Shown piece after piece: positions 7,361 to 12,715 of a stretch of DNA of 12,715 nucleotides (positions within the stretch are counted from its first letter, which is position 1; the number at the start of each line of letters is the position of its first letter). Made by a program: the position numbers and the translations under genes. Below the pieces are notes generated by a model. The model was not told the origin of the DNA and ran no database searches. It was given only the letters and a program-made list of their open reading frames with translations. Origin of the DNA: an uncultured Erysipelotrichaceae bacterium (GTDB lineage Bacteria > Bacillota_I > Bacilli_A > Erysipelotrichales > Coprobacillaceae); assembly GCA_900544435.1 (NCBI GenBank), contig UQVG01000031.1:1-12715 (forward strand), read 5' to 3'.

Positions 7361-8445
7361 TATTCAATACCCTCCTTTTTCATTTTTTCTAATCTATTTT
7401 TTAATTCAATTGGCATTTCAACTTTTGGAGCTTTTTCATGCATTAACCATGATGCAACTTTATGAGTCGAACTACCAGGTACTTTAAACATTGGAGGTTC
7501 AAGTCTTAAATCAATATTTAAAGCATATTTATTACGTGGAGCAAAAGCATCACCTTTTACTTCATGTGCTAAGTTTGGTGGTGTACCTGGAATTGTGTAT
7601 AATTCATCATCATCTGTATCTAAATCAGGCATAGATGATAATAATCCCCAAGTATATGGATGACGTGGATCATAGAAAATTTCATCAATTGTTCCAGTTT
7701 CTACGATTTTACCAGCATACATAACGTTTACATAATCAGCTACTTTGGCAACAACACCTAAATCATGTGTAATGTAAATAACTGATAAATCTTTTTTCTT
7801 TTGAATATCTTGAATTAATTCAAGAATTTTAGCTTGAATAGTAACATCCAATGCAGTAGTAGGTTCATCACAAATTAAAACATATGGATCACATGATAAA
7901 GCAATTGCGATAACAATTCTTTGTCTCATCCCACCAGATAATTGGTGAGGATAGTTTTTCATACGTTTTTCAGCATTAGTAATACCTACTAATTGTAATA
8001 ATTCAACAGCTTTTTTATAAGCTTCTTCTTTTGGTGTGTTATAGTGATGAATCATTGGTTCCATGATTTGATTTCCAATTGTCATTGTAGGGTTTAATGA
8101 TGTCATTGGATCTTGGAAAACCATGGCAATTTTACGACCACGAATTTCACTTTGCATTTCTTTTTCACTTAATTGACAAATATCTTTAGTGATTCTTTCA
8201 CCAGTATTTTCATCAGTCCAAGTGTAATTAATAGAACCACCATCAATTGAACCATTACCAGCCATGATACCCATAATTGCTTTTGTAGTAACTGACTTAC
8301 CTGATCCTGATTCACCAACGATAGCGATTGTTTCACCTTTATATAAATCTAAGTTAACACCACGAATTGCATTAACTGTTCCACTATCAGTTCTAAAAGA
8401 GATATTTAAATCTCTGACTTCTAATATTTTTTCTCTTTCTGCCAT
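7360..8445 (-). CDS. oppD: Oligopeptide ABC transporter ATP-binding protein OppD
   Basis: A 361-aa ATPase that pairs with OppF. Walker A is GESGSGKS (44-51), the Q-loop lies in MVFQDPMTSLNPT, the signature is LSGGMRQR (169-176), Walker B is YVLICDE with E194, and the H-loop is H227. The C-terminal domain from HPYTWGLLSSMP carries the usual PGTPPNL motif. The segment that in many OppD/DppD proteins holds clustered cysteines reads GDAFAPRNKYALNIDLRLEPP here, with no cysteine, so a bound Fe-S cluster is unlikely. It starts 2 nt after the oppC stop. An AT-rich insertion (about residues 68-98, TWTDENTGERITKD) enlarges the region before the Q-loop, as is usual for OppD. Confidence 0.94.
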   Translation of the reverse strand: MAEREKILEVRDLNISFRTDSGTVNAIRGVNLDLYKGETIAIVGESGSGKSVTTKAIMGIMAGNGSIDGGSINYTWTDENTGERITKDICQLSEKEMQSEIRGRKIAMVFQDPMTSLNPTMTIGNQIMEPMIHHYNTPKEEAYKKAVELLQLVGITNAEKRMKNYPHQLSGGMRQRIVIAIALSCDPYVLICDEPTTALDVTIQAKILELIQDIQKKKDLSVIYITHDLGVVAKVADYVNVMYAGKIVETGTIDEIFYDPRHPYTWGLLSSMPDLDTDDDELYTIPGTPPNLAHEVKGDAFAPRNKYALNIDLRLEPPMFKVPGSSTHKVASWLMHEKAPKVEMPIELKNRLEKMKKEGIE

Positions 8446-8447
8446 AA

Positions 8448-9380
8448 TTACATCTCCTTCATAGTTGGATCAAGTGCATCACGAAGTCCATCACCAAATA
8501 AGTTGAAACTTAACATTAAGATAGAGAAAATAATAACTGGAATTACCATCATGTAAGGGTAAATAGTAATTGAGTTAAATCCATCATTAATTAATGTACC
8601 TAATGAAGCCATTGGAATTGGTAAACCTAAACCAACGAATGATAAATATGCTTCATAGAAGATAGCATTTGGAATAGACATCATAATCATAATAATCATT
8701 TGACTATAAATATTTGGTAAAATTTCTTTAAAGATAATGAACATGTTACTAGCTCCTAAAGTACGTGAAGCTAAAACGAATTCTTCTTCTTTTACTCTTA
8801 AAACTTGAGCTCTTGTAATTCTTGACATACCAATCCATTCAGTAAATGATAAAGCCATGATAATTGTAAATAATGATGCTTTCATGACCATTAATAACAA
8901 TGTTAATATTACTAAAGTTGGGATAGAGTTTATGATTTCTTGAATTCTTTGCATTACTGAATCAACTTTACCTCCAAAATAACCAGAGATAAGTCCGTAT
9001 GTCATACCTACAATCACATCAATAAAGATTGCAACGACAGCAATAAATAATGAATATCTTGTACCTGTCCAAACACGTACAAATAAATCACGTCCATAAG
9101 TATCAGTACCAAAGAAATGTTCAGCACATGGTGAGATACTTGAAATTTTTGTATTAATTGCATCAAATTTATATGATGAAAACATTGGTGCAAAAATAGC
9201 GAATACTGCAATAACTAAAATACAGATTAAACCAATAACTGCACCTTTATTCTTTTTAAAACGATTTAAAGAATCTTTCCAAGCAGGAAGTGATGGAGCA
9301 ACAACGTCTTTAGTAATGTCTTGTTTGTCTCCAACGAATTCAAAATCGTCTGGTAAAAATTCAATCTTTTCTAAATCCAT
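8448..9380 (-). CDS. oppC: Oligopeptide ABC transporter permease OppC
   Basis: A 310-aa inner-membrane permease of the BPD (binding-protein-dependent) family. A cytoplasmic N-terminal tail of about 45 residues leads into TM1 (about 46-67), followed by an extracellular region with HFFGTDTYGRDLF (88-100), the OppC hallmark. Further transmembrane segments lie at about 108-135, 150-170, 222-240 and 272-296. The EAA coupling loop that docks on the ATPases is ASRTLGASNMFIIFKEILPN (204-223). Together with OppB it forms the peptide channel. It begins 2 nt after the oppB stop, and its AAGGAT ribosome-binding site lies within the end of oppB. Confidence 0.95.
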   Translation of the reverse strand: MDLEKIEFLPDDFEFVGDKQDITKDVVAPSLPAWKDSLNRFKKNKGAVIGLICILVIAVFAIFAPMFSSYKFDAINTKISSISPCAEHFFGTDTYGRDLFVRVWTGTRYSLFIAVVAIFIDVIVGMTYGLISGYFGGKVDSVMQRIQEIINSIPTLVILTLLLMVMKASLFTIIMALSFTEWIGMSRITRAQVLRVKEEEFVLASRTLGASNMFIIFKEILPNIYSQMIIMIMMSIPNAIFYEAYLSFVGLGLPIPMASLGTLINDGFNSITIYPYMMVIPVIIFSILMLSFNLFGDGLRDALDPTMKEM

Positions 9381-9382
9381 TA

Positions 9383-10327
9383 TTAATCATCCTTTCCTAA
9401 TCTAATTCTTGGATCGATAATTCCATAAGAAATATCAATAATTAACATCATAAAGATATACATTGCAGCATATAAGAATGAACAAGCTAAAATGATGTTG
9501 TAATCATTTGATAAAATACTATTAATTAATAATTTACCTAATCCAGGAACAGAACAAATCTTTTCAACGACCATTGTACCTGTCATTAAGTTAACTAAGA
9601 TAGGTCCTAAAATTGTAATAACTGGAATTAATGCATTTCTTAATGCATGTTTGAAAATTAAAGTTTTACGATCTAATCCTTTTGCTTTTGCAAGAGTCAT
9701 ATATTCACTTGTTAAAACTGAAACCATTTCAGTACGTGTAAAACGTGCAACGTTAGCAATAACACCAACAGATAAAGCTAAAATTGGCATAATTGATGAT
9801 TTAATTGCATTCGATGAACTATATGAAGTTGGTAACAATCTTAATTTTGAAGCAAATAATAATAAAATTAACATGGCAAATACGAATGATGGGATGGAAA
9901 CCCCAATTACAGAAATAACTGTAGCGATTGTATCCCAAATTGTATTTTTATGTAATGCAGCAAATACCCCTAAGAACATACCAATAACTGTTCCAATAAT
10001 TACTGCACATAAACCGTAAATCATAGATAATTTTGCAGCACTTCCGACAAGTGAAGATACTTGCATATCTTTGTATAAGTTAAATGAAACACCGAAATCC
10101 CCTGTTAACATATTTTGAATATAACGTACGAATTGAACTGGTATTGGTTTATCCAATCCGTATTGAGCTTCAATAGCCGCTCTGGCTGAAGCACTTAATT
10201 TTTCATTGTTAATTGGAGAACCAGGTAAAAATTTAACCATTAAAAATAATACCATTAAAATAACGAATAAAGTAATTAACGAAATAACTAAACGTTTTCC
10301 GATATATTTTAAGGTTGAATTACTCAT
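9383..10327 (-). CDS. oppB: Oligopeptide ABC transporter permease OppB
   Basis: A 314-aa membrane permease starting MSNSTLKYIGKRL. This ATG (10325-10327) is preceded at 7 nt by AGGAGG. The frame is open to another ATG at 10366, but that would put 13 extra codons over the intergenic hairpin and lacks a ribosome-binding site. TM1 spans about 12-32. It is followed by the OppB-type periplasmic motif (FLPGSPIN, YGLDKPIPVQFVRYI, GDFGVS) and more TM segments at about 97-124, 136-160, 185-200, 230-252 and 285-305. The EAA loop is YMTLAKAKGLDRKTLIFKHA (209-228), with ALRNALIPV just after it. The protein ends IDPRIRLGKDD, as OppB proteins usually do. Confidence 0.95.
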   Translation of the reverse strand: MSNSTLKYIGKRLVISLITLFVILMVLFLMVKFLPGSPINNEKLSASARAAIEAQYGLDKPIPVQFVRYIQNMLTGDFGVSFNLYKDMQVSSLVGSAAKLSMIYGLCAVIIGTVIGMFLGVFAALHKNTIWDTIATVISVIGVSIPSFVFAMLILLLFASKLRLLPTSYSSSNAIKSSIMPILALSVGVIANVARFTRTEMVSVLTSEYMTLAKAKGLDRKTLIFKHALRNALIPVITILGPILVNLMTGTMVVEKICSVPGLGKLLINSILSNDYNIILACSFLYAAMYIFMMLIIDISYGIIDPRIRLGKDD

Positions 10328-10334
10328 CTTTTTT

Positions 10335-10340
10335 CCTCCT
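10335..10340 (-). promoter_or_regulatory. Ribosome-binding site fixing the oppB start
   Basis: AGGAGG lies 7 nt before the ATG at 10325-10327 and just after the U-run of the intergenic hairpin. This supports the 314-aa OppB rather than the 327-aa open frame. Confidence 0.85.
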
Positions 10341-10351
10341 ATATATTTATT

Positions 10352-10387
10352 AAAAAAGAAACACAATACAGAATACTATATTGTGTT
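10352..10387 (-). terminator. Intercistronic hairpin between oppA and oppB (partial terminator/attenuator)
   Basis: On the minus strand AACACAATA (10379-10387) is complementary to TATTGTGTT (10360-10368) around a 10-nt loop, and CTTTTTT follows. It has the form of a Rho-independent terminator inside the operon, right before the oppB ribosome-binding site. Such a site would let most transcripts end after oppA and so supply more binding protein than permease. It closely resembles the hairpin after the second oppA at 12298-12325. Confidence 0.75.
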
Positions 10388-10416
10388 GTCTTCTTTATGT
10401 TCTTTTTTTTATTGAA

Positions 10417-12036
10417 CTATTTTGAAACATATTCGAATGTATATGGAACACCAACTGGTTTAATACCTAAGTTTTTAACTTTTGTATTTTGTAAAGTAGC
10501 AGTTCCTTTTTCGAATACTGGAATATATCCTAAATCATCCATTAAGATTTTTTCTGCATCAATCATTAATTGCCAACGAGCATTAGCATCAGTTTCAGTA
10601 TTAACTTTGTCCATAACTGAATCAAATTCAGCATTTGACCAATGACCATAGTTGTTTCCGTTATCTGATAAAGCTAATGTTAAGTAAGTTGTAGGATCTC
10701 CATAGTCAGGTCCCCAACGAGTTACAGATAAATCGAAATCACCATTTTTTTGTTTATTCCAGATACGATCTTGTTTAGTTGTAGCAACCATTTCAATTTT
10801 TAATCCTTTTAATTTAGAGAAAGAATTTTCTAGATAAGTTGCGAATACATCCATTGGAGATTCATCTGTACCATAAGTTAATCTTAAAGTAATTTCAGAT
10901 TTTCCTAATTCTTTTAATCCTTCATCTAATGCAGCTTGTGCAGCTTTAACATCATATGAAGTATAGCTTGGAGCTTCATCACGGAAATCTTTTCCTTCTG
11001 GAGAAATTGATAATCCTGAAGGTACGAAACCTTTAGCAGCTGTAGAACCGTCTTTTAATACGTTTTCACTTAAATCTTTTCTGTTAATAGCTAATGATAA
11101 AGCTTTTCTTACATTTAAGTTAGCTAAATCACTATTTTCTAAGTTTGGTTGAATGTAGAATAAGAATCCTTCAGAAATATTTTTGAATGATTCATCTTTT
11201 TTGTATTTATCAACTAAGTCAGAGTTGATGATTGCGAAATCAGTTTCACCTGCTTCAAATGATTGAGCAGCAACTTTTGGTTCTTGAACTAATTTCATAA
11301 CTAATTTGTCAATTTTAACATCTTTAGCAGCATAGAATTTGTCATTTTTTTCAAATTCAGCAACTGAACCTGGTTCCCAGTTTGTCATAACAAAAGCACC
11401 ATTTGCTAATACTGCATCAGCACTCTTACCATATTTGCTTCCTTGTTTTTCAGCAAATTTTTCATTAATTGGATAGAAACATGGGAATGACATTAATTCA
11501 TCAAAGAATGAAACACGAGTAGTTGTAGTAACTTCTAATGTTTTGTCATCTTTAGCAACTACACCTAAAGTATTTAAGTCATCTTTAGTTAATTCTTCAC
11601 CAGCATCAATTTTGTCTGATAAAGCTTGAGCTCCTGCGATGTTAGCAATACCATCACAGAACATGTAATAGTAGTTTCCTTTGTTTTTGAAGATTCTTTG
11701 CCATGCATAAACGAAATCGTTAGCAGTAACAGCATCTCCGTTAGACCATTTAGCATCTCTTAATTTATAAGTATGTGTTAAACCGTCTTTTGAAACTTCT
11801 GAAGATTTAGCAATACCATATGTAGTAGTACCATCTTTAGCAGGTTTCATTAACCCATCTACGATTGCATGTAATGCAGTAAATGAGCATCCGTCTTCGG
11901 CATCAGATGAGTCTAAATTTTTGATATCTAATTCACTTGAATAAGTGTAAGTAGATGAATCATCACCAGATCCCCCACACCCAGCAAGAGTTAGAGCCAT
12001 CATAGCACAAAGTACCATAGATAATAATTTTTTCAT
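10417..12036 (-). CDS. oppA: Oligopeptide-binding lipoprotein OppA
   Basis: A 539-aa substrate-binding protein (SBP_bac_5/cluster C) anchored to the outer face of the membrane. The signal peptide MKKLLSMVLCAMMALTLAG ends in a lipobox LAG|C with lipidated C20, followed by a Gly/Ser/Asp-rich linker. The mature part begins with YTYSSELDIKNLDSSDAEDG, and the family motif TYKLRDAKWSNGDAVTANDFVYAWQR is at about residues 90-115. C-terminal features include TRWGPDYGDPTTYL and EKILMDDLGYIPVF. Length is typical for OppA. It is the first gene of the operon, about 60 nt after the predicted transcription start, with a modest GAAGGGA ribosome-binding site. A hairpin separates it from oppB, which suggests higher expression than the permeases. 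A second closely related oppA ends about 300 bp upstream. Confidence 0.95.
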   Translation of the reverse strand: MKKLLSMVLCAMMALTLAGCGGSGDDSSTYTYSSELDIKNLDSSDAEDGCSFTALHAIVDGLMKPAKDGTTTYGIAKSSEVSKDGLTHTYKLRDAKWSNGDAVTANDFVYAWQRIFKNKGNYYYMFCDGIANIAGAQALSDKIDAGEELTKDDLNTLGVVAKDDKTLEVTTTTRVSFFDELMSFPCFYPINEKFAEKQGSKYGKSADAVLANGAFVMTNWEPGSVAEFEKNDKFYAAKDVKIDKLVMKLVQEPKVAAQSFEAGETDFAIINSDLVDKYKKDESFKNISEGFLFYIQPNLENSDLANLNVRKALSLAINRKDLSENVLKDGSTAAKGFVPSGLSISPEGKDFRDEAPSYTSYDVKAAQAALDEGLKELGKSEITLRLTYGTDESPMDVFATYLENSFSKLKGLKIEMVATTKQDRIWNKQKNGDFDLSVTRWGPDYGDPTTYLTLALSDNGNNYGHWSNAEFDSVMDKVNTETDANARWQLMIDAEKILMDDLGYIPVFEKGTATLQNTKVKNLGIKPVGVPYTFEYVSK

Positions 12037-12064
12037 TTTTTCTCTTCCCTTCTATAAATCGCCT

Positions 12065-12088
12065 TTGTATACACTAATACGTATACAA
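12065..12088. promoter_or_regulatory. Inverted repeat TTGTATAC-N8-GTATACAA, candidate operator
   Basis: Perfect 8-bp arms (12065-12072 and 12081-12088) are separated by ACTAATAC. The site falls in the untranslated leader of oppA, about 10-35 nt downstream of the predicted start of transcription, where a bound repressor would block elongation or initiation. Alternatively the arms could form a weak leader hairpin. Confidence 0.65.
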
Positions 12089-12105
12089 TAAAAATTTATG
12101 CTTTA

Positions 12106-12134
12106 ATATTAGTACAATGCGTTATAGAAGTCAA
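12106..12134 (-). promoter_or_regulatory. opp operon promoter
   Basis: On the minus strand the -35 is TTGACT (12129-12134) and the -10 is TAATAT (12106-12111) with an ideal 17-bp spacer, which is a good sigma-A-type match. Transcription would begin near 12099 and give a leader of about 60 nt before the oppA ATG. Confidence 0.75.
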
Positions 12135-12148
12135 TAAAAAAGACGAAC

Positions 12149-12181
12149 TTTGTATACAAAATTGTATTATTGTTTATACAA
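12149..12181. promoter_or_regulatory. TTGTATAC-type palindrome cluster upstream of the opp promoter
   Basis: A perfect 12-bp palindrome TTTGTATACAAA (12149-12160) is followed by TTGTAT (12162-12167) and ATACAA (12176-12181), which face each other across 8 bp. That spacing copies the downstream repeat at 12065-12088. The cluster starts 15 bp upstream of the -35 box, so the promoter is bracketed by related sites. Confidence 0.6.
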
Positions 12182-12297
12182 AAAATATATTTTTCAATCT
12201 ACATTCAAGAATAAATTAGGATAATTGTTTTTTATACATTTTATTTTGGCGATATATTAATGAGAAGACAATATATAATTTTTATTCTTTTTAATAA

Positions 12298-12325
12298 GAA
12301 ACACAATATCGAAATATTGTGTTTC
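12298..12325 (-). terminator. Terminator of the upstream oppA copy
   Basis: A perfect 12-bp stem, GAAACACAATAT paired with ATATTGTGTTTC, closes a TTCG tetraloop when read on the minus strand. It lies 15 bp after the stop codon of the upstream oppA. The downstream U-tract is interrupted (TTATTAAAAAG), so termination may be incomplete or the hairpin may mainly protect the mRNA 3' end. Confidence 0.75.
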
Positions 12326-12340
12326 TGTTGATTTTATCGA

Positions 12341-12715
12341 CTATTTTGATACATATTGGAATGTATATGGAACACCTACAGGTCTAATAACTAAACCTTT
12401 AGCATCTTTATTTTGTAAAGTAGCAGTTCCTTTTTCAAATACTGGGATGTAGCATAAATCATCCATCATGATTTTTTCTGCATCGATCATTTCTTGCCAA
12501 CGAGTATTAGCATCAGATTCATTAGCAACTTTATCCATTAATGCATCTAATTCACTGTTTGTATATTTACCATAGTTGTTACCATTAGTAGAAATACCCA
12601 TTGTTAAGTAAGTTGTAGGATCACCATAGTCAGGTCCCCAACGAGTTGTAGCTAAATCATAATCACCATTTTTTTGTTTGTTGTAGATACGATCTTGTTT
12701 AGTAGTAGCTACCAT
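12341..12715 (-). CDS. Second OppA-type peptide-binding protein, C-terminal 124 residues (5' end outside window)
   Basis: The frame runs from the window edge to a TAG at 12341-12343 and encodes the C-terminal lobe of an SBP_bac_5 oligopeptide-binding protein. The first codon in the window is an ATG, but it aligns with an internal Met of OppA (residue 416), so the true start lies beyond 12715. My hand alignment with the OppA at 10417-12036 gives 95 identical of 124 positions without gaps, including TRWGPDYGDPTTYL, YIPVFEKGTATLQN and PVGVPYTF near the end. The copies differ mostly in conservative changes, such as W to Y. It is a tandem paralogue with its own terminator, and could supply a second peptide specificity to the same OppBCDF. 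Confidence 0.9.
   Translation of the reverse strand: MVATTKQDRIYNKQKNGDYDLATTRWGPDYGDPTTYLTMGISTNGNNYGKYTNSELDALMDKVANESDANTRWQEMIDAEKIMMDDLCYIPVFEKGTATLQNKDAKGLVIRPVGVPYTFQYVSK

Larger units (their letters stand above)
12037..12340. other. Regulatory intergenic region between the two oppA genes
   Basis: This 304-bp AT-rich stretch holds the opp promoter, several TTGTATAC-type half-sites and the terminator of the upstream oppA copy. I see no coding frame or RNA gene in it. The part from 12185 to 12297 shows only AT-rich sequence without recognisable signals. Confidence 0.7.

Noticed and set aside
9651..10019. 122-codon plus-strand open frame
   Set aside because: It is the antisense shadow of oppB; it has no ribosome-binding site and no recognisable motif.
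10328..10366. Longer OppB N-terminus (MCFFFNKYIGGKK...)
   Set aside because: The extra codons are the translated ribosome-binding site and hairpin; AGGAGG is placed for the inner ATG.
1..12715. CRISPR array, tRNA, rRNA, insertion sequence with terminal repeats, riboswitch
   Set aside because: None was recognised on reading the window; the repeats seen are short and local, and no T-box or other leader fold could be supported.

Overview
The window is AT-rich DNA of a low-GC Gram-positive bacterium. The evidence is strong AGGAGG ribosome-binding sites, A/T-ending codons, a lipobox-type OppA, short U-tailed terminators and TAATG stop/start overlaps. The gene set (Rpn/Transposase_31-type nuclease, MarR-linked heterodimeric ABC exporter, Opp operon, PepT) and the protein sequences remind me of gut Erysipelotrichia (Coprobacillus/Catenibacterium-like). 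That placement is an impression and was not computed.

Layout from left to right. (1) 1-719, minus strand: an Rpn/PD-(D/E)XK-type protein whose 3' end lies outside the window. It looks less AT-rich than its neighbours. (2) 720-973: an intergenic stretch with a tandem CAAATTTGT repeat and a terminator. (3) 974-5041, minus strand: a three-gene unit read right to left, with a MarR regulator followed by two ABC exporter half-transporters. The two NBDs are asymmetric in the way expected of a heterodimeric multidrug-type exporter. A perfect 9-bp-arm palindrome lies just upstream of marR. (4) 5166-6389, plus strand: pepT, tripeptide aminopeptidase, ending in a hairpin terminator that can serve both strands. 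(5) 6431-12036, minus strand: a complete oligopeptide permease operon, oppA-oppB-oppC-oppD-oppF. It has a hairpin between oppA and oppB and a recognisable promoter upstream of oppA, flanked by TTGTATAC-type inverted repeats. (6) 12341-12715, minus strand: the 3' end of a second, closely related oppA with its own terminator.

Functionally, the right half is a peptide-nutrition module. OppA lipoproteins capture peptides, OppBC form the channel, OppDF hydrolyse ATP, and PepT, transcribed convergently, releases the N-terminal residue of tripeptides in the cytoplasm. The left half is a drug/toxin-response module (MarR sensor plus exporter) next to a probable mobile-DNA-related nuclease.

I found no CRISPR array, rRNA, tRNA or clear insertion sequence, and nothing that amounts to an undescribed system. 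The most informative non-textbook signals are the repeat architecture around the opp promoter, the near-identical hairpins after both oppA copies, and the loss of the usual Fe-S-type cysteines in OppD.
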